A stretch of DNA of 64,000 nt from Kosakonia sp. BYX6 (GCF_038449125.1 NZ_CP151800.1:2762406-2826405), one strand, 5' to 3'; counted from the first letter of the stretch, positions 46,693 through 56,411 are shown. The notes: generated by a model not told the origin, from the letters alone. Numbers and translations are program-made.

Positions 46693-48693
46693 TTACAACA
46701 ACGTTTTGGCGGTATCGACAATGTTGCCGACACGGAAGCCGTACAAATCAAACAACTGCTCTGCCGGCGCCGATTCACCGAAGGTGGTCATGCCGACCAC
46801 CGCGCCGTTCAGGCCGGTGTACTTGTACCAGAAATCAGCGATGCCGGCTTCGATGGCAACGCGTGCGCTCACCGCTTTCGGCAGCACGGATTCACGGTAC
46901 GCCGCATCCTGCTTATCGAACGTGTCGGTGGACGGCATGGAAACCACGCGCACTTTCACACCTTCGCCGGACAGACGCTCCCCGGCGGCCACCGCCAGTT
47001 CCACTTCTGAACCGGTGGCGATGAAAATCACCTGCGGCTGACCGTCGCAGTCCTTCAGCACGTACCCGCCGCGGGCGATATCCGCCAGCTGCTGTCCGGT
47101 ACGCGCCTGCTGGGCCAGGTTCTGGCGCGACAGAATCAGCGCGGTCGGGCCGTCGTGGCGCTCCACACCAGATTTCCACGCCACCGCCGATTCCACCTGG
47201 TCGCACGGACGCCAGGTGCTGACGTTCGGGGTCAGGCGCAGGGACGCCACCTGCTCCACCGGCTGGTGCGTCGGGCCGTCCTCGCCCAGACCGATGGAGT
47301 CATGGGTGTAGACCAGCACCTGGCGCTGTTTCATCAGCGCCGCCATACGCACCGCGTTACGCGCGTATTCAACAAACATCAGGAAGGTGGAGGTGTACGG
47401 CAGGAAACCGCCGTGCAGGGCGATGCCGTTGGCAATCGCCGTCATGCCGAATTCGCGCACGCCGTAGTGAATGTAGTTGCCTGCGGTGTCTTCATTAATC
47501 GCTTTCGAACCGGACCACAGGGTCAGGTTGCTCGGCGCCAGGTCAGCAGAGCCGCCGAGGAACTCCGGCAGCAGCGGGCCGAAGGCTTCGATGGCGTTCT
47601 GCGAGGCCTTGCGGCTGGCGATTTTCGCCGGGTTCGCCTGCAGTTTCGCAATGAAGTCGTTCGCCTTCGCGGCGAAGTCTTCCGGCATCTCACCCTTCAT
47701 GCGGCGGGTGAACTCAGCGGCTTCCTGCGGGAAGGCTTTCGCGTAAGCAGCGAATTTTTCGTTCCAGGCGGACTCTTTCGCCTGACCGGCTTCCTTCGCA
47801 TCCCACTGCGCGTAGATTTCAGACGGAATCTCAAACGGCGCGTGCTGCCAGCCAAGCTGTTCACGGGTCAGCGCGATTTCCGCGTCGCCCAGCGGCGCAC
47901 CGTGGGCGTCGTGGGTGCCGGCCTTGTTCGGCGAGCCGAAACCGATGATGGTTTTGCACATCAGCAGCGACGGTCTGTCGGTCACGCTGCGCGCCTCTTC
48001 CACCGCGCGTTTGATGGCGTCCGCGTCATGACCGTCCACGCCGCGCACCACGTGCCAGCCGTAGGCTTCAAAGCGTTTTGCGGTGTCGTCGGTGAACCAG
48101 CCTTCCACGTGGCCGTCGATGGAGATGCCGTTGTCGTCATAGAACGCCACCAGTTTGCCGAGCTTCAGCGTCCCGGCCAGCGAGCAGACTTCATGGGAGA
48201 TGCCTTCCATCATGCAGCCGTCGCCCATAAAGGCATAGGTGAAGTGGTCAACAATGTCGTGGCCCGGGCGGTTGAACTGCGCGGCCAGGGTCTTTTCGGC
48301 AATCGCCATGCCCACGGCGTTGGCAATGCCCTGCCCCAGCGGACCGGTGGTGGTTTCCACGCCCGCGGTGTAACCGACTTCCGGGTGGCCCGGGGTTTTT
48401 GAGTGCAGCTGGCGGAAGTTTTTCAGCTCTTCAACGGGCAGGTCGTAGCCGGTGAGGTGCAGCAGGCTGTAAATCAGCATTGAGCCGTGGCCGTTGGACA
48501 GCACAAAGCGGTCGCGGTCAGCCCAGGCCGGGTTTGTCGGGTTGTGGTTCAGGAAATCACGCCACAGGACTTCGGCGATGTCAGCCATGCCCATCGGGGC
48601 ACCCGGGTGACCGGATTTGGCTTTCTGTACCGCGTCCATCGAGAGCGCACGAAGCGCGTTGGCGCGCTGGCGCCGTGCATTTGCTGTGTTCAT
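46693..48693 (-). CDS. tktB: Transketolase (TktB-like)
   Basis: A 666-residue thiamine-pyrophosphate enzyme that transfers two-carbon ketol units between pentose, tetrose and hexose phosphates. Motifs are [18 protein letters not shown], the TPP-binding GDGCMMEG...DDNGISIDG, and [17 protein letters not shown]. It follows talA, the order of the E. coli talA-tktB operon, so I call it TktB. Here it ends a longer operon with sugar catabolic genes and could recycle erythrose 4-phosphate. Codon use is more biased and GC-rich than in its neighbours, as expected for a highly expressed gene. Confidence 0.93.
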   Translation of the reverse strand: MNTANARRQRANALRALSMDAVQKAKSGHPGAPMGMADIAEVLWRDFLNHNPTNPAWADRDRFVLSNGHGSMLIYSLLHLTGYDLPVEELKNFRQLHSKTPGHPEVGYTAGVETTTGPLGQGIANAVGMAIAEKTLAAQFNRPGHDIVDHFTYAFMGDGCMMEGISHEVCSLAGTLKLGKLVAFYDDNGISIDGHVEGWFTDDTAKRFEAYGWHVVRGVDGHDADAIKRAVEEARSVTDRPSLLMCKTIIGFGSPNKAGTHDAHGAPLGDAEIALTREQLGWQHAPFEIPSEIYAQWDAKEAGQAKESAWNEKFAAYAKAFPQEAAEFTRRMKGEMPEDFAAKANDFIAKLQANPAKIASRKASQNAIEAFGPLLPEFLGGSADLAPSNLTLWSGSKAINEDTAGNYIHYGVREFGMTAIANGIALHGGFLPYTSTFLMFVEYARNAVRMAALMKQRQVLVYTHDSIGLGEDGPTHQPVEQVASLRLTPNVSTWRPCDQVESAVAWKSGVERHDGPTALILSRQNLAQQARTGQQLADIARGGYVLKDCDGQPQVIFIATGSEVELAVAAGERLSGEGVKVRVVSMPSTDTFDKQDAAYRESVLPKAVSARVAIEAGIADFWYKYTGLNGAVVGMTTFGESAPAEQLFDLYGFRVGNIVDTAKTLL

Positions 48694-48713
48694 TGTTTAT
48701 CCTCGCGCGCCGT

Positions 48714-49664
48714 TCAGAGCATCTGGCGAATCAGGTTTTCCAGCTTCAACTGGTCAACGGCAAACAAGCGGATCCCTTCGGCCAGCTTCTCCACCGCCAT
48801 CGCGTCCTGGTGATGTTGCCAGAGGAATTCCGACTGGCTCATCGGGCTGGGGCGCGTTTCGCTCACGCAGCCAGGGGTAAGCTGGCGGGTCAGCGGCGCG
48901 TCGCAGGCGGCCAGTTCATCCAGCAGGGCCGGAGAAATCGTGAGGCGATCGCAGCCGGCCAGCGCCTGAATCTGCTCAATGCGGCGGAAGCTCGCGCCCA
49001 TCACCACCGTTTCATAGCCGTGGGCTTTGTAATACTGGTAAATGTCGCGCACTGATTTCACGCCCGGATCGCTTTCAGCGCGGTACGGCGTTTGCGGGTC
49101 ATTTTTTTGATACCAGTCGTAAATGCGCCCGACAAACGGCGAAATCAAAAACGCGCCGGCTTCGGCGCAGGCGCGGGCCTGGGCGAAGGAGAACAGCAGC
49201 GTCAGGTTACAGTTGATCCCGCTGCGCTCTAACTCTTCTGCCGCGCGGATCCCTTCCCAGGTGGCGGCCAGTTTGATCAGAATGCGCGACGGCGCAATGC
49301 CGTTTTCCTGATAAAGCTGAATCAGTTTGCGCGCACGGGTCACGCACATGCCGCGATCCCAGGCGAAACGGGCATCCACTTCGGTGGAGATACGCCCCGG
49401 CACATGGCGCAGCACTTCGCTGCCGATATCCACCGCGACCTGATCGCAGGCGTTGATCAGTTGCGTTTCAGCGCTGCCGCCCTGCCGACGCGCTTTGCCG
49501 ATGGCGTCGGCGATCAGCGCCTGATATTGCGGCAATTGCGCGGCTTTGAGCACCAGCGACGGGTTGGTGGTGGCGTCCTGCGGGGCGAATTTTTTAATCG
49601 ACTCGATATCCCCGGTATCCGCAACGACGACGGTCATCTCTTTTAACGCGTTTAATTGGTTCAT
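48714..49664 (-). CDS. talA: Transaldolase A
   Basis: A 316-residue class I transaldolase that transfers dihydroxyacetone units in the non-oxidative pentose phosphate pathway. Motifs are [16 protein letters not shown], the Schiff-base Lys in [21 protein letters not shown], and [22 protein letters not shown]. The length equals E. coli TalA; the sequence is rather divergent from it. ATG 49664 (GGAG upstream) is chosen over TTG 49679. It lies 20 bp before tktB and 11 bp after the RpiB-family gene. Confidence 0.93.
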   Translation of the reverse strand: MNQLNALKEMTVVVADTGDIESIKKFAPQDATTNPSLVLKAAQLPQYQALIADAIGKARRQGGSAETQLINACDQVAVDIGSEVLRHVPGRISTEVDARFAWDRGMCVTRARKLIQLYQENGIAPSRILIKLAATWEGIRAAEELERSGINCNLTLLFSFAQARACAEAGAFLISPFVGRIYDWYQKNDPQTPYRAESDPGVKSVRDIYQYYKAHGYETVVMGASFRRIEQIQALAGCDRLTISPALLDELAACDAPLTRQLTPGCVSETRPSPMSQSEFLWQHHQDAMAVEKLAEGIRLFAVDQLKLENLIRQML

Positions 49665-49675
49665 CACAGGCTCCG

Positions 49676-50134
49676 TCAATCTCTGGCATGCTGGTTTTGG
49701 TAGTAATCAATGCGTTCCACTTTTGCCGCAGAGCCGCCCCCTTCATATTCCGCTTCCAGCCACGCCTGGATAATTGTTTTGCCCAGTTCCGCGCCAATCA
49801 CGCGTGCGCCGAGGGTGATGATTTGCGCGTTATTACTTTTGCGCGCCCGTTCGGCGGAGAACGTGTCGTGGCATTGTGCGGCACGGATGCCCGGCACTTT
49901 ATTCGCGACAATGCTCATGCCAATCCCGGTACCGCAAATCAGAATTCCCCGGTCGTGCTCACCTTGTTTAATAGCCATCGCAACGTCATGGGCAACATCC
50001 GGATAATAATTCGCGCCTTTTCGTTTATCGCTACTGTAATCGACAACAGTAATATTTTGCTGCGTCAGATAATTCACAATGGCATCGCGAAACGCATAGG
50101 CTGCATCATCTGCACCAATGGCGATTGTTTTCAT
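49676..50134 (-). CDS. RpiB/LacAB-family sugar-phosphate isomerase
   Basis: A 152-residue isomerase. It has [16 protein letters not shown] at the start, the Cys-containing active-site loop [17 protein letters not shown], and [26 protein letters not shown]. RpiB converts ribose 5-phosphate and ribulose 5-phosphate; relatives (EryI, DerI, LerI) interconvert tetrulose phosphates and erythrose 4-phosphate. With a second triosephosphate isomerase, talA and tktB nearby, a tetrose-phosphate role fits better than housekeeping RpiB. This is inference. Confidence 0.88.
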   Translation of the reverse strand: MKTIAIGADDAAYAFRDAIVNYLTQQNITVVDYSSDKRKGANYYPDVAHDVAMAIKQGEHDRGILICGTGIGMSIVANKVPGIRAAQCHDTFSAERARKSNNAQIITLGARVIGAELGKTIIQAWLEAEYEGGGSAAKVERIDYYQNQHARD

Positions 50135-50149
50135 AACAGTGTCCTCAAA

Positions 50150-50518
50150 TTATTCACAGTAAATACAGATTTGATTCCCAGGGAGAATAATCTCGGGCGT
50201 CACCCCACAAAGGTGGACCGTGCCGGGTAATTCAGCGTCAATGGCGCCGTCAAAATTAAGGGTAATATGGCCAAGCTGTTTTAAATTTGCCGTTGCCACT
50301 GAGCCAACGGCGGTAATGCGATAATTTATGGCGTTAATCGTCAGGCGCTGGCCGGGTAATAACACGCCGTTGAATTTACCCGGTTGGTGTATTGCGCAAT
50401 AGTCGGCAATATCCGTGGGGACCGGTTCCGCAAACAGAATTAATTTATCTTGCCGTAAATACGCGGCGACAAAATCCCCGACTTGCGTAATCACTAACTG
50501 GTACAACGGCGCGGACAT
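50150..50518 (-). CDS. Stand-alone PTS glucitol/sorbitol-type IIA protein
   Basis: A 122-residue protein of the SrlB (EIIA type 5) family. The phospho-accepting His is conserved at H44 in YCAIHQPG, as is the later LGHITLNFDG and the strand ELPGTVHLCG. It would accept phosphate from HPr. No IIC channel gene is present. The matching IIB-type domain is fused to the kinase encoded two genes upstream (51625-53337), its likely partner. It sits 1 bp after the KdgT-family permease stop and 15 bp before the isomerase gene. Confidence 0.87.
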   Translation of the reverse strand: MSAPLYQLVITQVGDFVAAYLRQDKLILFAEPVPTDIADYCAIHQPGKFNGVLLPGQRLTINAINYRITAVGSVATANLKQLGHITLNFDGAIDAELPGTVHLCGVTPEIILPGNQICIYCE

Positions 50519-50519
50519 C

Positions 50520-51539
50520 TTATTTATTCCCTTTACTGACCTGCGACGACAGCGGCAGCGTTTTTTTCTCCGGCGCGGTGTTTTCTTCCACCACCACCGG
50601 CGCGCGCGCTTTCAGTCGCTTATCAAACCAGGCCACCAGTACCGGCGCCGTTAACATGGTGATGATGCTGGCGGTCGCCAGTTGCGCGGTGGCGGCATCG
50701 ACATACACCGCCAGCGACGGGTCCGCTTGCGCTACCATTGCCGGGGTCAGCGCGGAGCTGGCCGCCGTGGTGCCAAGCGCTGCGCCGAGCGCCGTTTTCT
50801 TCTTCAAAAACAAGTTGTAGAGGAAGTAGAACATGATGCCGGTACAGGCCGAAATCAGGCCAAGCACAATGCCCGACAGCCCGGCAGTAAACACCGTGTT
50901 GATGCTGGAATTCGCGCCGATGGCGAACGACATAATGATGATAATCAGCGGCTGCGCCGCGGCGCAAAGCTGCTTAAAGCGCTCATCCAGGTTGCCCCAT
51001 AACATGCCGATCAACAGCGGGATCAGCATTGAGAGCAGCGCAGCGAAAGGAATGTTCGCCAGCCCGCTCACGCCAAGCACCATCATGGTGACAAACGGGC
51101 CGTCTTTGACGCAGAACACCGAGATCGCCCCGGCGTCGCTGGCATCGCCGTAGTTGCTGCACAGTGCAATGTAGAGCGAGCTGTTGGAGCTGGTCAGGCA
51201 GGCGACAAAAGCCAGCGTGGAAATGCCCAGAAACCCGGCCGGGCCAAACATCGAGCCGACTAACCACACCGCCAACGCCCCGGCGATACATTTGAGGACA
51301 AGCAGTACGGCACCTTTATAGAGCGGCAAACCGGCCTGGCGAATATTGATCGACGTGCCGCAGATCAGCAGAAATATGCCCATCATGGCGCTGGATCCGA
51401 CTTTAAATAATGCCGTTGTCGGCCCACCGATAGTGAGAACTTGCGGCGCAAAGGTATTAAGCAGAATAGCGACCACCAGCGGAATAATAATGAGACCGCC
51501 GGGCACCTTATTCATTTTGTCTAAAATATTAATGTTCAT
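50520..51539 (-). CDS. 2-keto-3-deoxygluconate permease (KdgT) family transporter
   Basis: A 339-residue membrane protein with about ten helices. It starts KMNKVPGGLIIIPLVVAILLN and contains LACLTSSNSS-like (FVACLTSSNSSLY) and FKDGP-like (FCVKDGPFVTMM) motifs of the KdgT proton symporters. In Salmonella, a KdgT-type transporter lies beside the D-threonate kinase and pdxA2 genes. Here it probably brings in the four-carbon acid or a related substrate without phosphorylating it. It has its own 85-bp upstream gap, which may contain a promoter or a processing site. Confidence 0.9.
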   Translation of the reverse strand: MNINILDKMNKVPGGLIIIPLVVAILLNTFAPQVLTIGGPTTALFKVGSSAMMGIFLLICGTSINIRQAGLPLYKGAVLLVLKCIAGALAVWLVGSMFGPAGFLGISTLAFVACLTSSNSSLYIALCSNYGDASDAGAISVFCVKDGPFVTMMVLGVSGLANIPFAALLSMLIPLLIGMLWGNLDERFKQLCAAAQPLIIIIMSFAIGANSSINTVFTAGLSGIVLGLISACTGIMFYFLYNLFLKKKTALGAALGTTAASSALTPAMVAQADPSLAVYVDAATAQLATASIITMLTAPVLVAWFDKRLKARAPVVVEENTAPEKKTLPLSSQVSKGNK

Positions 51540-51624
51540 AGGGTAACTCGCATACAGGGTATAAGAGTGATTAATTTACGACGCACTGCCCGAACGATGT
51601 TCGCGTCGCCTGTTTTTATAATTT

Positions 51625-53337
51625 TTATTGCAGTGATTCTTTATAAATATGTTCAACGATGGTGCTGATAATATCTTCCGGCCCGGTTAATCCCCCTTTC
51701 CCCACGCACACCAGCCCGGCATATTGTCCACCGATAATGCGCACCATATCGGTTTGCGGAATAACGTAGTCGATCATTTCAATCCCGGTCGCGCCTAATT
51801 CCTTCAGCACATTAACCATCGTATCGCCGCCGGTCATATATAACCCTTTGATCTCATCCGGGGCGCAATTCAATATTTCTTTGACGATGCTGCCGAGTCC
51901 TTTATTGATATTATCCGCCGCCTGGCCGTGATCGAGATTAAAGCGTTGCTCCTCTTCACGCAGATCCAATAACCGGCCAGTGAGCGCCGATTCAAACACA
52001 AACAGCGCGTTTTTATGGGTGGTCACGCACTGGTGCGCCTGGCGCACGATACGGCTGATTTCGATTTCTGCGGCGTTCTTCCTGTCCACCAGCAGTTCGG
52101 CATCCACCGGAATATGGCAAACGCGATCGTCGTGAGCAATCAAATGCCCAAGCTGCTTTTTGGTGACCGGCGTCGCGCTGCCCGCGACAATCACCACAGA
52201 ACCGCGCTGGTCGCTGCGGGGCAAAGGCTGCTGCGCCAGGCGTTTGTCCTCACGCATTAATCCGCGATGCACCGCCAGCCGTTCGGTAAACGGGCCGGGA
52301 TCGACCGCCAGCACATTCCAGTTCAGCGCCACCACCGCACGAGCGATCGCGTCTACGTCATCAAGGGTAATCGCGTCCACCACAATCACGCGCGCCCCGT
52401 CCTGCTGGCGATCTTGTAACTGCTGCTGGATCTGCCCGTCGCCCTGCATCACCTGCGCCAGCGCGATATGGCCGACATGGTGTTGCGTTTGATTGGCCAG
52501 CAAGCCCGGCACCCAGGATTCGGTGACTGGCGTGCGCACATCGCGCGCCACATCGGTACAAGAGAGCGCCACCGAATCGATAACCGAATAACCGCCGACC
52601 AGAATACGCCGCGATTGCGGCATCGCCGGCACCACCACTGCCACCGTTTCCTGCGGCAACAGCGCTAACATGGCGTCGATTTCGTAGCCAATTCCGCCGC
52701 GCAGGGTCGTATCGATCCGTTTGGTGAAGTAGTGCGCGCCGCGCGCTTTCAGTTGTTCCACCGCCGCACTGACGCGCTGTTGCGCTTCGGCTTTCGGTAA
52801 CGGGCGGCTGTCGCTGCTCACCACCATTGCCGGGTAGTCCACTTCATTGCGGGCAAAGGAGTCGGTGTCGAAAAACGCCGCGGTTTTCAGCCCGCTGCGC
52901 GCCAGCAGCACGCCAACCGTGGTGGCGCCCGTCAGATCGTCGGCGACGATCCCCAGTTTGCCGCCTTCCCCGGCCGGGTAAACCCGTTCGATACACGCCG
53001 GTGTTACGCCGGAGACGTAAATATCTTCATGAATGTATTCGGCCAGCGGGCCGCTTTTCCCGGTGTGGTGCAAGTTAATGGTCGGAATACCGCGCTTCGG
53101 GTACAACCCGCAGCGCAGCGTGCCGCCGCAGTCGATCACCATCACGCCGATATCATCCGGTTCACCGTGTTTGAACACATCCACCGACGGCCAGCCGGTC
53201 AGTTCACACAACCGGTCAACCACCGGCGGGCGAATGCCCCCGGTGATATAGGCGATTTTTTTCGGCTGGCTGAGCGACACCTTTAACGGGCCGCCCCAGC
53301 CTTTACTGCCTTTACTAATTAACAGATAGTTTTCCAT
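51625..53337 (-). CDS. Fusion: PTS glucitol-type IIB domain + DUF1537 four-carbon acid sugar kinase
   Basis: A 570-residue two-domain protein. Residues 1-115 match the IIB domain of Srl[55 protein letters not shown] (C70 and C76; one is the phosphocysteine), and [20 protein letters not shown]. Residues 127-570 are a DUF1537/OtnK-type kinase: [29 protein letters not shown], and the C-terminal ATP-binding [18 protein letters not shown]. Known members phosphorylate D-threonate or D-erythronate at C4. The SrlE membrane domain is absent. The start ATG 53337 has GAGGGA upstream; ATG 53361 is possible. It lies just after pdxA2. Confidence 0.9.
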   Translation of the reverse strand: MENYLLISKGSKGWGGPLKVSLSQPKKIAYITGGIRPPVVDRLCELTGWPSVDVFKHGEPDDIGVMVIDCGGTLRCGLYPKRGIPTINLHHTGKSGPLAEYIHEDIYVSGVTPACIERVYPAGEGGKLGIVADDLTGATTVGVLLARSGLKTAAFFDTDSFARNEVDYPAMVVSSDSRPLPKAEAQQRVSAAVEQLKARGAHYFTKRIDTTLRGGIGYEIDAMLALLPQETVAVVVPAMPQSRRILVGGYSVIDSVALSCTDVARDVRTPVTESWVPGLLANQTQHHVGHIALAQVMQGDGQIQQQLQDRQQDGARVIVVDAITLDDVDAIARAVVALNWNVLAVDPGPFTERLAVHRGLMREDKRLAQQPLPRSDQRGSVVIVAGSATPVTKKQLGHLIAHDDRVCHIPVDAELLVDRKNAAEIEISRIVRQAHQCVTTHKNALFVFESALTGRLLDLREEEQRFNLDHGQAADNINKGLGSIVKEILNCAPDEIKGLYMTGGDTMVNVLKELGATGIEMIDYVIPQTDMVRIIGGQYAGLVCVGKGGLTGPEDIISTIVEHIYKESLQ

Positions 53338-53364
53338 TCTCTGTCCCTCAGTAGTCATCACGCC

Positions 53365-54372
53365 TTAGTGCTGTTTCATTTTCCAGTAACGCGCCGCGAC
53401 CAGCGTGGATTCCAGCATGCTGACAGTGCCTGCTTTACCGGTACCCGCAATATCAAACGCCGTACCGTGATCCACGGAGCTGCGCATAAACGGCAGGCCG
53501 AAGGTAATGGTGATCGAGCGTTCAAAATCGAGGGTTTTACAGGCGATATGCCCCTGATCGTGGTAGAGCGAAAGAATGGCGTCGTACTTGCCAAGCTTGC
53601 CGAGGTGGAACACGGAATCCGCCGGAACCGGGCCAATAGCATTAATACCTTCCGCTTGCGCCGCTTTCACCGCCGGGATCAGGTTATCCGCCTCTTCATG
53701 ACCAAACAGACCGTTATCGGAACCATGCGGGTTCAGCGCGGCTACCGCAATGCGCGGGTTCTTGATATTCAGGGCGGTAAATTCATGGTTGATTTGCTGA
53801 ACACAGGCCAGTACGCGCTCTTTGTTGGCGTAGTCACAGGCATCTTTCAGCGCCATATGGCGGCTCACAAAGAAGACGCGCAGGTTATGCACGTGGAACA
53901 TGGTCAGGCCGTAATCGGAGCGGGTTTCGACCTGGTAAATTTCAGTGTGCCCCGGCAATTTGCAGCCCGCCAGCTTGATGGCTTCTTTATGAATCGGCGC
54001 GGTGGACACCACATCAATCAGCCCCGCCATGCCCAGTTCGATGGATTTCATCACGTAATCCAGTGACATTTTGCCCGCCAGTTGCTGCACTTTGCCCCAG
54101 GCAATACTGCCGTAGTCGTAATCGCCGGTTTCCAGCACATCCAGCGTGCCCCAGCTGAACTTCGCCTGATCCGGGTGGGTGATTTTGTTGATCGGGTAGT
54201 CGCAACCCTGGATTTTCATCGCCCGTTCAATAATCGGCACAGAGCCAATAAGAAACGGTTTGCACTCGTCGTAGACGCTTTTGTCCATCAACGTGGCAAC
54301 GGTGATTTCCGGGCCGATCCCAGCGGGATCGCCAATAGTGACGGCTACAACGGGTTTTTTCTCTACAGACAT
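53365..54372 (-). CDS. pdxA2: PdxA2-type 4-phosphotetronate dehydrogenase (PdxA paralogue)
   Basis: A 335-residue NAD-dependent dehydrogenase of the PdxA family. Motifs are VAVTIGDPAGIGPEITV, metal-binding His in TAPIHKEA and PGHTEIYQ, NPHGSDNGLFGHEE, and LYHDQGHIACKTLDFERSITIT. PdxA2 enzymes oxidise and decarboxylate 4-phospho-D-threonate (or erythronate) to dihydroxyacetone phosphate, the step after a DUF1537 kinase. That partner gene follows directly. It heads the leftward operon, with the divergent control region upstream. Confidence 0.9.
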   Translation of the reverse strand: MSVEKKPVVAVTIGDPAGIGPEITVATLMDKSVYDECKPFLIGSVPIIERAMKIQGCDYPINKITHPDQAKFSWGTLDVLETGDYDYGSIAWGKVQQLAGKMSLDYVMKSIELGMAGLIDVVSTAPIHKEAIKLAGCKLPGHTEIYQVETRSDYGLTMFHVHNLRVFFVSRHMALKDACDYANKERVLACVQQINHEFTALNIKNPRIAVAALNPHGSDNGLFGHEEADNLIPAVKAAQAEGINAIGPVPADSVFHLGKLGKYDAILSLYHDQGHIACKTLDFERSITITFGLPFMRSSVDHGTAFDIAGTGKAGTVSMLESTLVAARYWKMKQH

Positions 54373-54404
54373 CGTCGGACCTCTCGGTAATTGAAACGCT
54401 GTTC

Positions 54405-54435
54405 GTTCATATGTTCACTACTAAATCATATGAAC
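54405..54435. promoter_or_regulatory. Perfect inverted repeat, candidate SorC-family operator
   Basis: GTTCATATG (54405-54413) and CATATGAAC (54427-54435) are exact reverse complements with a 13-base spacer. The site is 33-63 bp upstream of the pdxA2 ATG. The divergent locus encodes a SorC-family regulator that could bind it. Confidence 0.6.
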
Positions 54436-54465
54436 ATAACGTTAACCGAAGAATCGCCAATGAGG

Positions 54466-54481
54466 AGTGATGAAGATCACA
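54466..54481. promoter_or_regulatory. CRP-cAMP binding site
   Basis: AGTGA, TGAAGA, TCACA matches nine of ten consensus bases in TGTGA-N6-TCACA, with an A-rich right flank. It is nearly midway between the divergent start codons and could activate both operons. Confidence 0.7.
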
Positions 54482-54618
54482 TTAAAAATCGCGGCTGATT
54501 TTTAATCGCAAAAGTGTGATCTAACATATGCTCAGTTAATGAATAAATGTTCAAATTGCACAATGTGCGGCATACCTGATCAGACAACTGACTGATTAGC
54601 AAAGAAATGGAGAAACAG

Positions 54619-55413
54619 ATGAAACGCCTGATGATTGGCACTAGCTGGAAAATGAATAAACCGTTATCGCAAGCGATGGCCTATTGCGAGGCGCTCGCCG
54701 ACCAATTACCGGCGGTTTTGCACCCGGCCATTCAACCCTTTTTTATCCCGCCGTTTACCGCGATTCATCCGGTGAGTGAATTCTTCCGCGCCCATAACCT
54801 ACCTTGTTTGACCGGCGCACAGAATATGCATCAGGCGGAAAATGGTGCCTGGACTGGCGAAATCTCCGCCAGCATGATTAAAGAAACCGGCGCGACGCTG
54901 GTGGAAATGGGCCATTCCGAGCGGCGCGGCGCCTTTAATGAAACCGACGCGGCAATCAATACCAAAGTGCACACCGCCCTGCGCCACAACTTGCGCCCGC
55001 TGGTCTGTATTGGCGACAGCGCCGATGAAAAGCGCTGGGGCGTGTCGGAGGAAACGGTGTTTCGCCAGATGAAAATCGCGCTGTTTGGGTTGAGCGCCGC
55101 GCAGGCACAGCAAACATTAATTGCCTACGAGCCGATTTGGGCGATTGGTGAAAACGGCACGCCTGCCACACCTGCACAAGCGGGTGACATTCATCGGGCG
55201 CTGCGCACCGCGTTAACGGAGTTGTATGGCGCGGAAGATGGCGCAAAAATCCCGCTGTTGTATGGCGGCAGCGTTAATCTGCAAAATTGCGCGGAACTCG
55301 CCGCACAGCCCAATATTGATGGTTTATTTATTGGGCGTGCCGCCTGGGACGCCGCGGGGTATTGCGCAATTGTGCAACGCGTAGCGCAGGATTTTATCGG
55401 CAAAGCACAGTAG
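54619..55413 (+). CDS. Second triosephosphate isomerase (TpiA2/EryH-like)
   Basis: A 264-residue TIM-family protein. The substrate-loop Lys is in GTSWKMNK, the electrophilic His in EMGHSERRG, the catalytic Glu in IAYEPIWAIG, and the phosphate loop in LLYGGSVN. It is divergent from housekeeping TpiA and located in a catabolic locus. Candidate roles are conversion of dihydroxyacetone phosphate, or, as in EryH of Brucella, tetrulose 4-phosphate isomerisation. ATG 54619 has GGAG upstream; ATG 54607 is four codons earlier. It is followed by the regulator gene. Confidence 0.9.
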   Translation: MKRLMIGTSWKMNKPLSQAMAYCEALADQLPAVLHPAIQPFFIPPFTAIHPVSEFFRAHNLPCLTGAQNMHQAENGAWTGEISASMIKETGATLVEMGHSERRGAFNETDAAINTKVHTALRHNLRPLVCIGDSADEKRWGVSEETVFRQMKIALFGLSAAQAQQTLIAYEPIWAIGENGTPATPAQAGDIHRALRTALTELYGAEDGAKIPLLYGGSVNLQNCAELAAQPNIDGLFIGRAAWDAAGYCAIVQRVAQDFIGKAQ

Positions 55414-55448
55414 TATGTGGGCGTTATCAGCAATGGAAAAAGACTGCG

Positions 55449-56411
55449 ATGGCTGAACAAGACTCTGATTATGAACTGCTAACGGAAATCGCTGTGGCGT
55501 ATTACGAGCAGGAACAGACCCAAGAAGAGATCGCGCAACGGTTTGGTATCTCGCGCATTAAAGTCGGCAGGCTGCTGAAAAAAGCCCGCCATGAGGGGAT
55601 CGTTGAAATCAACGTCAAATATCACCCGGTCTTTAGTTCGCAGATTGAACAACAGTTCATCCAGCATTTTGGGATCAAACGGGCATTGATTGCCCTCGAT
55701 CACCACGATGAAGATGAGCAACGCCAGCAGGTTGCCGCGCTGGTCAGCAACTACCTTGCCACGATCCTGAAAAGCGATATGACGGTAACCGTTGGTCAAG
55801 GGCGCAATGTCGCGGCGGTCGCCAATCATGTCGGCATTTTCCCGGAACGCGCCTGCCGGTTTATTTGCGGAATTGGCGGCACTAAACGCGATGGTCAATT
55901 GATTGACGCCGACCACATCAGCCGTAACCTGGCGCGCAAGTTCAATGGTTTTAGCGAAACGTTGTACGCCCCGGCGTATGTTGAAACCCCGGCGCTGCGC
56001 GAAGCGTTTATTCAGAACCGGTTGATCAAAGCGACGCTCGAACAGGCGAGTAAAGCGGATGTGGCGCTGATTGGCCTGGGAGATATGAACGAAAACAGCT
56101 TTATGGTGCAACTGGGCTGGTTTACGCCACAGGAAATTATCACCGCCCGCCAGGAACAGGGTGTGGTCGGCGACCTCGCCGGTTACAGCTTTTTTAATAT
56201 CCAGGGCACGCCGGTAGACACGGTGATGAACGATCGGGTGATCGGCTTAAGCCTTGAGCAGCTTCGCACCATTCCCTGCGTAATTGCGATTGCCTCGGAA
56301 AGCACCAAGGCCACCGCCATTCTCGGCGCGTTGCGCACCGGTGTGATTGACGTTCTGGCGACCAGCGCCTCGAACGCCCGCACGGTGATCAACCTGCAAA
56401 AAGCCCTGTAA
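55449..56411 (+). CDS. SorC-family (DeoR/EryD-like) transcriptional regulator
   Basis: A 320-residue regulator. The N-terminal helix-turn-helix reads YEQEQTQEEIAQRFGISRIKVGRLLKKARHEGIVEI (abbreviated: T-Q-E-E-I-A, then S-R-I-K-V-G-R-L-L). A sugar-phosphate-binding SIS-like domain follows, with VTVGQGRNVAAVA, LIGLGDM, GDLAGYSFFNIQG and IASESTKATAILGALRTG. Such proteins respond to phosphorylated sugars. EryD of Brucella belongs to the same family. It probably controls both divergent operons. ATG 55449 is chosen; the frame extends upstream into the isomerase gene. Confidence 0.9.
   Translation: MAEQDSDYELLTEIAVAYYEQEQTQEEIAQRFGISRIKVGRLLKKARHEGIVEINVKYHPVFSSQIEQQFIQHFGIKRALIALDHHDEDEQRQQVAALVSNYLATILKSDMTVTVGQGRNVAAVANHVGIFPERACRFICGIGGTKRDGQLIDADHISRNLARKFNGFSETLYAPAYVETPALREAFIQNRLIKATLEQASKADVALIGLGDMNENSFMVQLGWFTPQEIITARQEQGVVGDLAGYSFFNIQGTPVDTVMNDRVIGLSLEQLRTIPCVIAIASESTKATAILGALRTGVIDVLATSASNARTVINLQKAL

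Larger units (their letters stand above)
54373..54618. promoter_or_regulatory. Divergent control region of the tetrose/tetronate locus
   Basis: About 245 bp between pdxA2 and the triosephosphate isomerase gene. It holds a perfect nine-bp inverted repeat (54405-54435), a CRP site (54466-54481) and further related half-sites such as ATGTTCAAAT near 54549. The repeat lies close to the pdxA2 start codon, where a repressor would block transcription. Confidence 0.7.

Noticed and set aside
47155-48402. A 415-codon plus-strand open frame inside tktB
   Set aside because: It is the antisense shadow of a GC-rich, codon-biased gene. The reverse strand encodes a full transketolase with all motifs.
55362-55448. 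N-terminal extension of the SorC-family regulator
   Set aside because: The extension overlaps the isomerase gene in another frame and precedes the normal family start; ATG 55449 gives the usual length.
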